Positions 46,471-58,228 of a stretch of DNA of 64,000 nucleotides are shown here, piece after piece. Source of the DNA: Pholiota molesta (taxonomy: Eukaryota; Basidiomycota; Agaricomycetes; Agaricales; Strophariaceae). Both the position numbers and the translations under genes were made by a program. Where the stretch lies: contig JACGCK010000001.1 in the NCBI GenBank assembly GCA_014925825.1, forward strand, positions 248,001 through 312,000, in the 5' to 3' direction. Under the pieces are notes generated by a model. The model was not told the origin of the DNA and ran no database searches. It saw only the letters and a list, made by a program, of their open reading frames with translations. Position 1 is the stretch's first letter. The number at the start of each line of letters is the position of its first letter.

Positions 46471-48095
46471 TCAGCTCCATCCCTCTCCGTCCACGCTCGT
46501 ATCCACGATCTCACCAAGCGCCTTGGGCATGGGGTGAGCCGCCTTCAAAGACGACATGCTCCCTTTGGCCTTGGGAGCCTTCAAGCTCCCCATGCTCGAC
46601 TTCGCGCTCAGAGTGCCTTTCGGCGTGCGGGAGATGAGTTCCACTTCCACTCGATTCTTCGGCCGGCGCGTGGGGGACTCGGAGCGCGCGGTAGGAATTG
46701 CGGTGCTAGGGATAAATGAGGCGGAGAGTGGACTTCGTTGAGTGGGTAGGGAATTGCCCATGGTGCTATGGGGTTTAGGGGTCGGGGAAACGGGTTTTGT
46801 TTTCGAAGTTGCTTTGGTTTTTCGCTGAGGGATTTGGGGGGCGAGGGCTGTTGCGAATCATCCACATCCATCGCGTCCTCGTCCTTGATTTTCGCAGGAG
46901 GGACGATAGCTGAAGACTTGCGAGACCGGACGCGCTTCGCAGGACGCGTCTTTTCTTCTGCGTTGTCGTCTCCATCGGCAGTTGCTTTCATTTTGGCCTT
47001 CTCTTTCATGCTGGCTGTGGAGATGCTCCGCGTGTGGGATCGAGCATGCGAGGACGCGACGGACTGAGCATCGTCGTCATCTTCGTCCTCTTCCAAGGTT
47101 TTCCTGTTCCGCTTACGCGATGCACGACCAAGAGAGCTGCGAGGTGGACGAGGGGGCATGTGACACCGTAGTCTCTCACAGGAGGTGAGTTTGTCGTCTT
47201 GTGGGCTGGAGTCAGCGCGAAATCGGGCACGTTTAGTGTCGGTCTGAGGGTCCTCATTAGCTACGGGAAACAAATTATTTAAATAAATTTGTTCACCGTA
47301 TGTGCGCCTTCATAGCACCATCCATCAGGCGGTCCCATATCTCCATCGCCTTCGACAGTACTACCACAGCATCCCCAGAGTGTCTCGTATTCGGTCCCTG
47401 CACCCCTCCCAAGTCCTACGCGCTCTACGATAGCGCTATCGTCATCATGGGCTATACGGCAGGCGGTATCATTGTTCTCGAGATCGAAGTATCCGCGATG
47501 GCAACGCACGCAATGGAGCTTTGGCGGCGGTGCAAGAGACGAGAAAAAAGTGGTCAACGCGGTCAGAATTTGCGAGTTCGGAGGTTCGGCAGGCAAGGGG
47601 GACGCGATATGGGAAAGAAGTGGATATGTAAGAGATGATGTGGGGTTTAAGCGCGTCAGTGCGTATGCGTGCAGGGTTTGAGCAGGTACTGAGGCGATAA
47701 GGGCGTGTAATGATGAAGGATCTGTTACGAGGGCGTCTTCTGGGGTTGGCGATGGCGTGTTGACTGGTCCGGGGGCTACCTCTGACACGGGTGGAGATAT
47801 TTCTTTGGGTTTGGCCTTTGGCTCGGTTTCGCTCTAGGCTTCTTGGGCTTGGGTTTGGAAAGCGGCTGATCGTCCTGATTGAGTTGATAAAAGCAGCCGA
47901 ATCATCGATGGACGGTGCAGGCGTGTGCAGCTGCAGATGCTTTGCAGGAAATTCGAATTGGGTGCCATGGCTCCAGAATTCGAGGGTCCAGCCTCGGTTA
48001 TCTGTGCAGCCGTGTCCACTGCTCCGTCTCCGCAGTTACTGCTGGCGTCGCGGGCGCGCTATAGCGGGCTTTCTCGAGAAGAAACCAAAAACCAT
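46471..48095 (-). CDS. conserved fungal protein with a Cys/His cluster, function unknown
   Basis: The start at 48095 opens MVFGFFSRKPA. A low-complexity Pro/Lys region ends KPKPKKPRAKP. The conserved part is in the exon 47788-47285: VPAQTLHAYALTRLN, then LHCVRCHRGYFDLENNDTAC, HDDDSAIVERVG, YETLWGCCGSTVEGDGDMG and PDGWCYEGAHT. It has at least six Cys and several His residues in a zinc-finger-like spacing. After a short intron (about 47283-47249) follow TDTKRARFRADSSPQDDK, acidic and basic nuclear-type stretches, and a Lys/Ser-rich end (LGEIVDTSVDGEGWS, stop at 46471). I recall similar mushroom proteins without a name. Nuclear localisation is inferred. Frame repairs are needed near 47870 and 48040. 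Confidence 0.55.
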
Positions 48096-48567
48096 ATCTG
48101 ATGTGCGTGAAGGGATGGAGATGAGGGTGGAGGGCAGGGACACGCTTTTGAGGCCCTCTGTCCTCGAGGCATTATGCCAGGCTTCCCACGGTCGGCTACT
48201 ATGCGTTGACAGCACGCCCACGTGACTACAATGTTCGCGATTGTTCAATTTGATTTTTTTTTCATTATTCTCCTCACCACGTCAAACAATTCCAAAGCAT
48301 TGAAAACCTCGCCCTGCATCGTCTCCGTAATGAGCAAATCTTGGTCACAGACACGGAATACGACGAACTCACAATGCGGCCGTCGTCTGGTATCCTGGTG
48401 GCACAACCAACAAACACCGGCCCGGAGCATAATCTGATCCTGAAATGGACATGAGCGATCTCAATAATCGAAGCGCCTTGCTTCGGAACCGTATCTATAT
48501 TCTTTGCTTTCGAACCAACTCTAAGGCCTTGAGCTTGAGCTCTGACGACCGAAATTACCCCTCTAGT

Positions 48568-51315
48568 ATGGCTGATCCCCAGATCAAGCTTCATCCCCGC
48601 CCACTGAGCAAGCTACAAACGAGGCGGCACCGACACCGACCGCCCTCCGGCGCGATACCCTCCCTTTCCGCCCGTACCGCCAGGAGTAGAGATTCTACCG
48701 TTCAAATCCTTCAAGGAACATGGCATCCAAATATTCAGTTCGACCAACGTCGAGATCGACGGCCTCGGGATTCCAACTGTGCCACTTCGCGTCCCGCACG
48801 CCACTGACCAGCGCAAGACGCAGCCCAAGGACAAACCAGCCGATAATCAGACGGCCAACTACAAGCAAGAAGCGATGAATAGAAAGGCTAAACTGAAAGA
48901 GGAAGCCAAGCTCAAAATGGATCCTTTGTCGAAAGCGCAAGAACAAAGACGACTGAGAATCATGCTCTTTGCGAGGAAAGAATGGTATAACGTGTGGGCT
49001 GAAGGTGAAGATTTACGAGGAATAAGGACATATGATACGTACGCTCAAATTTCTTGGCTTTCTACTTCTTCAATGTAATCCTTATCTATTCTTTTTTGTT
49101 GTGTAGGAGCCGATCCCCTATTGATCGAATCCATCTAGCAGCTACCGAGTTTCGTACAGGCAGAATATGGCCTCCGGCTTCAACTCAAGTGCCTTATCTT
49201 TGGGATCAAGTACATATTCTTTCACAGCCACTTATTAAAATGTATCACTTATCCATTCCACTCTATCTATAGTTTCGTTTGTTCGCGGGTTTACTAGGCT
49301 CACCGCCGATATGGATCCGAACGGATCAACCGCAGGCAGAAGACAGCGATGAATACGACGACGAATCCGACTCCGATGTAGAACTCCCTGAAGCAATCCG
49401 CGGCAAGAAAAAACCAGCAAAGCAATCCGACAGCGACGAACCTGATTCTTTGGAGGACTCCGACGATGAATTCAGCGACTCACCTCCCCGAAGATTTAAC
49501 AGCGCTCTACCAAAGACACGGTGGACGTCGATGAAGAAACACGACAACCAAATCAACCAAATAGGAAGCGCATCCCTCCTCGCACTCCCTACGCGTTGTA
49601 TAATTTGGACCCCATTCCCGTCTCCTCCGACATCGAGGTCCGCAACTCCTCAGCCTCTCCGGAGCCGCCGCGAAACCAGACTGCTCAAATTCCTCGCCGA
49701 TCCAGATTACAGCGTCCGCGTATTTCTTTCTTGGTACTTGCGCCACGAAGGCCTGATATGGTCCCCGTCCACCTCGTTGCCCTCCCGCACTTGCTCTCGT
49801 TCTTTGTTTCATTTTTGATTCGAGTCAGGGCCCTCCCGAGTCGGAACGGGCGTTGAAGAAGGCCAGTGAAGTGGCGAAAAAGGCGATCTTGGAATTACCG
49901 AGGTCAGGAAAATTGTGCAGGGAGTTACCGGATAATTTGGCACTGGGATCCTAAGTATTTGGGGCAAGCGTTGGGAAGAACCGAAATGGGACTTCAGTTT
50001 GACCGCTGGCGCAGTTCCAGTTAGCGCTGACAACACGGAAGAAACCCAGGAAGAGGCGATGAAGCGTTTCGAGGAAGAGTTGAAGGCTGCTAATGTGGAG
50101 ATATTATCCGCTGATCCTGTCAAACTCGGAGTGCCGTCTACGGATCTGGACATAATATCTGAAGTCCCAGACGAGGAGGCTTCTGACATCGTCAAACTCG
50201 GCAGCAGCCGGTTATCGAGGAAGTCGCAGCCTCGACAGCTCCCACAAATTTGGACAGGGAAGCGGCTCATCCTCCTGAAGTTTGTCCATACTCACTCTGA
50301 GCCGAATCACCGTCGGATTCCAAGTCGAACGAACCTCCATCGTCGACCAAATCGAACCTGCGAAGGCTCATACAACTGACCAGCCCAACTGGGCCATTGC
50401 TCCTTCCGATGAGGCAGAGCCCCCGCCTGCCACGCTTGACTGGTCAACGCCCACCGGCAACGCCAATCCCAGCGACGTCGAGGCCGCAAAGAATGCGTGG
50501 TCGTATCCCGAAGCCCAACCACTAATGGAGCTTTTCGGGATGACCGTCTTCCCGATGAAATACGAGCTCGGCGTCGCGGAACGAAGCATGCGCAGAGTCA
50601 AGGCTGTTCTGAAGCCGGGAGAAATCGACAGGGAGAGGAAGTTGCGCGGCGTGGAGGAGGATTTGGCCAATAGGCTGTCGAGAGTCATCTTGACGCCTTG
50701 GATCGGCTGGGAAGAAGGTGGCGTTGCGCCGGAGTATCGCTCCCCAAAGTACACATCAAACCCCGACCAAGCCCAACAGTGGCGAAGCAGGAGCCTTGAC
50801 CCGGAGCAAGGCCACAAATCACATTCTGAAAAATACGCGCACGATCCTGAGCACGACGATATTACCGTGCTTATGGAACCGGGCCTTGCGGACATGGTCG
50901 CCGTAGGAATGGGCATGGCGGGCACTTGGGTTCAACTCGCTCCCATCCGCGATCCATCCTCGAGGTCCCATACTGGTCGCGGTCGAGGACGAGGAAGGGG
51001 TAGGGGACGAGGAATGGAGCCGGCCACCTCGAGTTGCAGCAGCAGAAGACGAAAACGGTGCTGAGGATGGTTCTGCTCCGGCTCAGCCACTGAGGACGGC
51101 AGCGGGAGGGGGACATTCCGTGGAAGGGGTCGCGGACGGGGTGGTTCTCCAAAGGGGGCGCATCGGGAGATGGGCCGCAGAAGGAGTTCACTTTCTGGTA
51201 TGTGGAAGACATGCACATGATCATTCCATCGTTTTGGACTGTGGGCGAAGAGGAACGACATCTCACCCTGCAAGATTTGGAAGAAGCACTTGAGCTGGAT
51301 GCGGAAGAAGATTGA
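48568..51315 (+). CDS. ARB1: Arb1-like subunit of the Argonaute siRNA chaperone (ARC) complex
   Basis: In fission yeast Arb1 and Arb2 hold Argonaute with duplex siRNA and are needed for H3K9 methylation; the role here is inferred by homology. The start at 48568 gives MADPQIKLH, then (after a lost base) EQATNEAAPTPTALRRDTLP. The first block has FKEHGIQIFSSTNVEIDGLG, LSKAQEQRRLRIMLFARKEW and WYNVWAEGEDLRGIRTYDT. Exon 2 has AATEFRTGRIWPPASTQVPY and LWDQ. An acidic Ser-rich region (49350-49480) precedes RTPYALYNLDPIPVSSDIEV. The C-terminal block has MELFGMTVFPMKYELGVAER and RVILTPWIGWEEG. An Arg/Gly repeat (RGRGRGRGRG, about 50980) precedes the end FWYVEDMHMIIPSFWTVGEE, stop at 51313-51315. Family assignment rests on block order; at least five frame repairs are needed. 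Confidence 0.6.
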
Positions 51316-51810
51316 ATATTCAAAAATAATCATGGCTGGCTGTCTGAAAATACAGCAATAACTTGTGCTGTTGTAAATATGCGATTTAGTAGTTATATAA
51401 TTAGCTTTTGTTATTGGAAGTATTCTATCTCCATGCTTGACGCTTATTCTGGAGTCTTCAGATAATTAATACTGAACGCGTTAAGTTGCGTTGAAGCTGA
51501 CTGAGCTGAGCGTTGGCGAGCGCGATATTGAATGGTCGCTGAGTCAGCAGTCGAGTGATCTGATCAGTGAAAAAGTTGCTTTGAGTTTAAACCTTGCTGC
51601 TTGTCATAATTCTATTCTCTCGATGATATGGGCCTACTACTCACATCTTCGGAAGCACACTTGGGCTACTCTGCAAATGTGATATTTGGCCAATATTCGG
51701 CCTAGGACCTTGCCCGTCGCGTCACACGAGTCACTTGCGAGTCACGTAGCATGCAGGCCTTGCGGTTGCCTTGCGGCGCGCCCAAGAGTTCATACATAAC
51801 TTTTCCTTAT
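51316..51810. other. intergenic, no gene seen
   Basis: Holds the 3' end of the Arb1-like gene and the leader of the MYND-family fragment. Confidence 0.5.
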
Positions 51811-52960
51811 GCCGCCACGTCGAAAAACTAAAGGCACTTCTACGCTTCATATCATCCCAGAAAATGTCTCCAAATCCGCTGAATTTGTTTTATCCTCCAT
51901 ACGCGATCCGCATAATCCCAAACACTGTGGCGCATGCCTAAACGGAGCTTTCTTAGAGGGTACAGCAGCGGACAGGATTATATCCTAACATTACGACGTG
52001 ATCCAAACCATCGAACCATGATCCCAAATTTTGGGAAGGGATCTTCGCATTTCTGCTGCTGAAACGCCAGGACAAGCAACTCGATAGGCTCTTGACGCGT
52101 TGTCGGAATGTTCCTGCCGAAAGGATGATCCCACCATTGGAAGATTTCACGAGAAAGGATTGCAGTGGGCTCGGTACAAATGTCCAGGATGCACATGGAG
52201 GAAGGCGAGTCAGGAGCATTTACGTCCAATCGATGTGCATTTATAATCGATATATTCTATGTCTTGTGCTTCCTCATCCATAACATTGGAGTCACATCTG
52301 CCGCAAAGGAACATCGCAGACTTGGCCATGCAATTCAACGGATCTCATCCCTTACGGCGCCGATAGCTTCGTGGAAAGCATGCTTCAATGGTATCGCTTC
52401 GTACCCGATACCGTAATCTTTCATATAACCGGCCTCGTCTTGCGCATATGTGAAACTTTGGTCATTCCAAGCCTCGTGAAATACAGATTCTCACATACCG
52501 TCGTGGAATCTTGCCGACAGCTCGTTGATTTAACCATGGGCGATTTCACAAAGGACTTGGACGAGCTTGGTCGCATCCGCCTCATGCAGAGATTCCATTT
52601 CCGCGTATTAGACTATGCGGCATATCTTCAAAATGTCGAAGATTTGAACGGAGCACATTGCGACTGCTACGGGGAGCTCATGCGCGGATGCGAAACGAAA
52701 GCCATGCAGCTGTGCTCAATAATCAGCTTTCTCACTGTTTACATACGCTTTCTCGTTTTTTTCTTCTTCTTCTTCTTCTTAGCTGCCCTCCATTTCAGCT
52801 CTCTGAAAAAGTCCTGCTTTATGATTACAGCTTTTTGATTATTTCTCAAGACCCAAGCGCGCGTCCTTACCTGCAGCCATCGATACTTGCGAGTTGCGCA
52901 GTGCGTCTTCTATATATGGGTGTGGATCCGTGACCAACTCCATTGAATGCAGCAAAATCG
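51811..52960 (+). pseudogene. MYND-protein paralogue, truncated before the zinc finger
   Basis: It opens with MPPRRKTKGTSTLHIIPENV and HCGACLNGAFLEG, which matches the CAQC segment of the MYND gene at 22509. It continues with FWEGIFAFLLLKRQDKQLDR and, at 52371-52730, ESMLQWYRFVPDTVIFHITG, which parallels the middle of that gene (SLIESFIIWSRFIPDIMVFN). A final match, QDPSARPYLQPSILASC, lies near 52855-52900, after a TTC-rich interruption (52755-52785). No MYND cysteine motif follows before the BTB gene. Several stops and frame changes occur. It is most likely a decayed, 3'-truncated relative. Confidence 0.6.
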
Positions 52961-53153
52961 TCTTGCTCGATGGCAAAGCTTCTAGGGTTGCTAACTTGCT
53001 AAATAAGATGTTCTTCGAAAACTCAAGCTTGCTGGGGAGATGACATCGTTTGTTGATTGTTTCCATGTTCACAATTTACTCGAGGCTTTATACATATACT
53101 TGCATGGTTCGATTATATATGTATGATGATCAATATCCACTACAATGAAGACC

Positions 53154-54431
53154 CTACAAGGCTACATCTGATATCGAAATAGGAGAGGGAGGCCCAAGAA
53201 AATGGTCAGCAATGTTGTCCTTGAGATCATCTACTATAGATTGTATAGAATTTACTGCACAAGGAGCCCGAACATCATTGCGACCCACGATTTGAGTATA
53301 GACCTTCAAAATCTCTTTCAATGGATCGAAAGGACTTGAATCCCATTGATTACCGTCAATTTCTTTCCAAGCTGCTTTCCAGATAGCCGGGCAGAAGTGG
53401 CCGCTGACACCATTGGGATCAACACATTCAAGTCGTTTAGATAATTCTGGCTGGGACTGTGCCATTTTTAGAGTTTTTGACCAGTAGTACCGAAGCGACC
53501 AATTGCCCTGATATAATGCTAGCTTTTGATGTGATTCCAGAGCCGAAACAACCGGATGAACGTAGGCAGGAGAACCTTGGAGTGGCACTGGTTTCATCCT
53601 AGTAAGTTCAATGTAATAGAGTTCACCGACGAATTTTCGAAGTCCTAGCGCGTCTGCGACTCCAAGAGCACATGAAATCGAACCCTTTGTCTGCTCTAAA
53701 CGGTTGGTCCAGATATTTTGGATTGTGGAAGGGTGCAGAGGGAAATTCCGAGTCTGACTTGTCAAAATAACAATCCGCAAGATGGCTTCAAGACGACTTT
53801 CGGGGCATCTGTTGAAGTAGTTGTGTTTAGAGTTTGGCTTGGCTATTAAAGTCCGGCAGTGTTTGGAAAGCAGATCCCGTGCAAATGTTTCGTGCGCTTC
53901 AAAGTGATATTTGTGAGAGATCAGAAATATTGAGACGAGTTTCTGTATGTCGGCTGTGTTGATCGAGTGCTGTCGACTATACTCTGTTGGACTTGAGGTA
54001 CAAACTCAATGAGAGGGGGAGGGCAGAGTACATGAGATATAAATCTCACAGTGCATACATAATCCAGCAAAGAGCCCGGAAGTCGTCGACGTCGTCGTAC
54101 AGTACGAGAGGGTGCTCGTCCGAATTTGTCTGATTGTTTGCATTTTCTTGTGGCAGGCTGAACATGTTCGCGAATGCAGACGCGTCTCTCTCTAGCAAGA
54201 CACGGTGTATCTACAACCGTTATTTCAGATTTCATAGAATCGAGGAGCGGAAGATATGCGAACCTTGAATAGCACCGTATCCACTAGAATGACACAATCC
54301 CCCGTCTCTCGATAGTAAGTCTCATCGCGGACAATTGGCTTTTCAGTTGAGGCGACCGGAATACTAGCAGCCGTAGTGTCCACCCCAGCACTTGAATCAC
54401 TTCTCTGCCGTTTGGGCGAGCGTATATCCAT
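53154..54431 (-). CDS. BTB/POZ-domain protein, copy 1 (inverted)
   Basis: It starts at 54431 with MDIRSPKRQRSDSSAGVDTT. A BTB domain follows: PIVRDETYYRETGDCVILVD, TVLFK, an intron (about 54268-54215), then IHRVLLERDASAFANMFSLP and DDVDDFRALCWIMYAL. After a second intron comes ADIQKLVSIFLISHKYHFEA and HETFARDLLSKHC. The long last exon (53780-53154) contains FRKFVGELYYIELTRM-like segments and ends ADHFLGPPSPISISDVAL. BTB proteins commonly form dimers and adapt Cullin-3 ligases or chromatin factors; this mushroom subfamily is uncharacterised. It is the least damaged of the three copies here, and its promoter region to about 54620 is duplicated at 62518-62685. Confidence 0.75.
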
Positions 54432-54620
54432 AGGACAAAGTGGAGCGTGGAAGAAGTGTGAATTTCAATTTGGTACTATAGTAGTAGTGCGCAACGTTCA
54501 CGTGTCATTGGCTCTTACTTCGATTTGCTCGTAACTCTAGTCTCTGACCCCAAAGCTAGCAGGCGAAACCACTCTGGATGCGAGATACTAGGCTGACAGC
54601 TCTCAGTCTCGTTCTCTGGC
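53154..54620 (-). repeat. inverted segmental duplication, left arm (BTB gene plus promoter)
   Basis: It matches 62518-63984 in inverted orientation over promoter and coding region. The shared upstream block reads GAGAGCTGTCAGCCTA, then TCTCGCATCCAGA and GACACGTGAACGTT, on the gene strand. The arms lie about 8 kb apart. Confidence 0.8.
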
Positions 54621-54752
54621 CTACGGAACTTGCACTGGCCCCATTCGCAATCAGTCCATTCAAACCAGAATTCAACATATTAGTCCAACTCCCCGCGACA
54701 TCTTCCGCCTCTTCAATTCATAACCCATCTTAACCCATTGTAAACCCCTAAA

Positions 54753-57490
54753 ATGCTTTCGAGCTTAGAAACACCACGTCCATTGCCGCCAGCCAAGGCG
54801 CGAAGGGCCATGCAGAAGCTGTCGTCGAGCCCGCCGCCAGCCTATGGATCTCCTTTTACATTCCCTGCCCGTAGTCATGTACGGCAGGACATTCTTGGAT
54901 CACCTATGACGACCACCTTCCAGATGGTGGGCTGGGATGGGATTGGCGAGCATGCCCTGCCGACGGAGACGCCGGAGGACATGGCATGGGTCAACGAGAA
55001 GTCGCGCGAGGAGCTGAAGGGCCTTCTGCTCAAGGCGGATGGAATCATCAGGGAACGAGAGAATGGTGCGTGGGCAACTACATAATCAAGCAATCAATTC
55101 ATGTGTCTATGAAGAGCTTGGGATTACGTCTGCCGTCTGCAAGGGTTTATACCAAAACCACGTCGCCCTCAAGTCCAAGCACGAGGAGTTGCTTACCCGC
55201 ATTCCGACGTCGCCCCCTCGCTCGGTATCGTCTCCCGCAAACCTCTACCACCAGCCCCCACCGCTAGAGGATGATGATAGCTGTCTCACTGCCTCCTCTT
55301 CTGAATCTGCTCTGGATCTCATCAGATCCCCCGGCGCGCCTTCGTTCAAGAGACACGCACGAAAAGTCTCAATTGCCGTGAACGACGTCTCTCTTCTCTC
55401 TGACCAGAACGCAGACTTTTGGACAAACTAGAAAAGCTCGAGAAAGAGGCGACATCAACCGACCAGGCAGGCCGACGCGAGCTCAAGCGGTTGGAAAAGG
55501 AGATCGCATTCCTCCGCGAAGAGCTGGAGAAGACCCAGGCACGGGGCGATGAGCTCGAGGAAAAGGTCCAAAGCACAGCTGTCTCAGAGGCCTGGCGGCG
55601 GAAAAAGGAGCGCGAGGCTAAATTCCGCGCGATGCGCAACAACCGTGCACAGGACGAGGAACGCAAGGTCCGCAATTTCGCCCGGAGGGGTCCAGGTTCG
55701 GCGGGCCATCTGAAGCGTTCTCGTTCTTCCCAACGGCTGAAAGTCCCGATCCAACCGACGCCAACAACTCCTCCCTACCAGCACCGTGGACGATGCCCCT
55801 CGCTCGATACACTTGGGTCTCATGAGCATGACATCATCTCGCAATTATTGGTGAAGGTGAAAGAGCTAGAGGAAACAAACGCGAAAATTCTGCAACAGCA
55901 GTCAGAAACAGCCAACCAACTTTCGGCGGTGCAGCGAGACACAGCGCACATGACCAGGGTATATGACTGTCTTTCTGATCAGAAATCCATAGACCTTCAG
56001 TTCTCAGAAGATCGCGAAGAGGACGAGAAGGAGGAGAGGGAGAAGGGTAGCGTGGTATCTGGACAGACAATACGGTTTATGAGCCTCAAGCGGACGCTAG
56101 CAAATGACGTGTCGTTCGAAGGCACTTGTATCGTCCATCCCGATTTTACCTCGTCTGGGAAAACGCGCAAGACCGTCATGGGGCTCTTCGATGTCCAGCA
56201 AACGGCCGCCGACGAGCAGGAGGAGTCTAACAATTCGAGTATCGATGAGGAGAATGTCGGCTCCAGGTTATCAGTTGCATCATCGCCCTGGAGTGAAGGA
56301 CACGGCCACGACGAAAATTCAAGCTGGTCCTCTCTTGGCGGCAGCGGCGGCACTGTCTCACCATCTGCCCGTCTCTCTCCTCTCCACTTCTTCTCCCCTC
56401 CCTCCCACGCCCTCCCGAACTTTCCCCGATCGGTGACCGCGCCACACTCCAGAGCGAGCTGGGCCAGAGCTGGGCGGAGATGCAGCAGCGCAACGACGCG
56501 GCCGGCCTGGACGACGCGTTCCGCCACAACCACCACCTGCGCGCATCCAGTCTGTACGACCTGAGCCAGATGTCCGTCCCGCCGTCGCCATCGCCGACCT
56601 CGCGCGTCGCCAGCAGGCGGGCGTCGGACGAGCTGGACTACCAGGCCGTGCAGCACGCGTTGAGCCAGGGCAGGAGCGGGCGCGATGGACACGCGTCGAG
56701 TGCGAGCACGCCGCGCACCGCGACGCTGCTCATGCCCGCGAACTCGCTGCGGCTCTCCGTGGAGCCGCCGACGCCGGAGAGCAGGCATGGGTTCGCCACT
56801 GCGAAAGCGCAGGACGATATGTCGGCGAGTGCGCGCGGGTCGCCGCCGCCGCGGTCCCCGCGTGTCAAACTTATCTCGGAGACCCTGCGCTCGCGGGCGA
56901 GCCGCTGGGCCGATCGGAGGCTGCGCAGGAGCCGCGAGCGCGAGGAGCGACGTGGGTCGGCGGAACGCGCTGAGAGCAGCGACCGCGCGGCGGTGGACGC
57001 GCCTGGATCTTCGGCGATTCACTTGGGGATTCCCAAGCACTTGATGAACGCGGTCGACATGATGGTCAGTGGCTTTGATAACGCGCTGCGCGTGGGCGAG
57101 CCTGCGGCAGACAGCGACGCTTACAATTTCTCTGACGCCGACTATGAGGACGGAGATACGCAATCCTCGCCCCTCGCACGATACGGCCGGTATGAAAGGG
57201 CGCATATGCGCAGGCGCGATGTCGGGCGAGGCGCATACCGCGACGAGTTCGAGTTTGATGACGCCGCCGAACCAATCGATGATGCTCGTGGCACTGAGGT
57301 GCAGCTCCATACAGGAACGTCACTCATGAGGGGCGGTGCGGATCTCGAAAACCAGGGAGTCATGTTGAGGGTCTGGCTGTGGATCCAGTTCGCGATCGTC
57401 GTGTTTGTGTTCCTATATGCGATGGCGAAGCGCGGACCGACGATTGTGCTGACGGAGGAGAACAAGAAGGCGGTCGTCAAGCGCAAATGA
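54753..57490 (+). CDS. coiled-coil protein with a C-terminal tail anchor, function unknown
   Basis: The start at 54753 opens MLSSLETPRPLPPAKARRAM. A conserved-looking segment follows (MAWVNEKSREELKGLLLKAD, GIIRERE) and, after an intron (55067-55110), LGITSAVCKGLYQNHVALKS. A Ser/Pro linker precedes a long coiled coil (KLEKLEKEATSTDQAGRREL, LREELEKTQARGDELEEKVQ) at about 55430-55650. Further helical parts include LQSELGQSWAEMQQRNDAAG (about 56450), LDYQAVQHALSQG, and SAIHLGIPKHLMNAVDMMVS. The protein ends in one hydrophobic helix (VWLWIQFAIVVFVFLYAMAK) and a short basic tail, stop at 57488-57490. Topology is that of a tail-anchored ER/nuclear-envelope or outer-mitochondrial protein. Lost bases are needed near 55417 and 56420. 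I do not recognise a named family. Confidence 0.6.
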
Positions 57491-58228
57491 GGACGCGCTC
57501 GATGCTCTGCCGATGTGCTCGCTTTGGGGCTGTCCTTGGATTTCGTATGCTGGAACATCGACAACTGCTGCGTGTGCAGTGTACCACCTTGTAAGTTTAG
57601 AGTCTAATTTGGCTCGTTCTGGTTGGATATCATATGTCATTTATTTTTCATCATATTTCTTTGCCTTATTTCTGTCAACATTATCCATTACATATCCATC
57701 TTGCATTCTCCGTCACGCCATTGCATTCTTCTGCATGTTGTCATTTTTTCCCCGGATTCATTCATTATCTTCATTCACTTGCTTACAGACGTTCATTTCA
57801 ATTACGTTTTCATTGATATACATAGCATATAATCGTATCTATCGGGTCTGATATTAATATGCTAGTTAGATATAGTGTCGTATACCCTGGATATGGATGG
57901 CTATTGTACACTACCATTTGGTTCAAGAATTTAATATGATGCTTGATGTATTTATTTCATTCTTGGAAAGTTCAAGGTTCACGCTCCCCATGAAGAATAA
58001 AACGCTATGAACTGTAATATAATGCGACAAGATGATAGCTACAACAAGAAAACTGGGCTAGAAATGGTATAAATGTCAAAATGTGGATGGTATAGAAACA
58101 GCAAAATGAAAATGAGAAGAGCAATGGCTGAGTATGCCCAAATCCAATAAGTAGGCGCCAAAGAAGACAACTCCGCCCCACGATGTCTGCCGCATACAAC
58201 ACGGCAAGAAAGAGAAAAAAAACCAAAG
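57491..58228. other. intergenic between convergent genes, no gene seen
   Basis: AT-rich 3' region shared by the coiled-coil gene (plus) and the methyltransferase gene (minus). Overlapping short plus frames at 57513-57851 reflect low complexity. Confidence 0.5.

Noticed and set aside
52755..52785. TTC-rich run within the MYND-family fragment
   Set aside because: A simple microsatellite, probably within an intron; not a feature of interest by itself.
56685..57310. Long frames on plus (second frame) and minus at the GC-rich 3' part of the coiled-coil gene
   Set aside because: Arg/Ala-rich shadow translations; the main frame ends in a proper membrane helix and stop.
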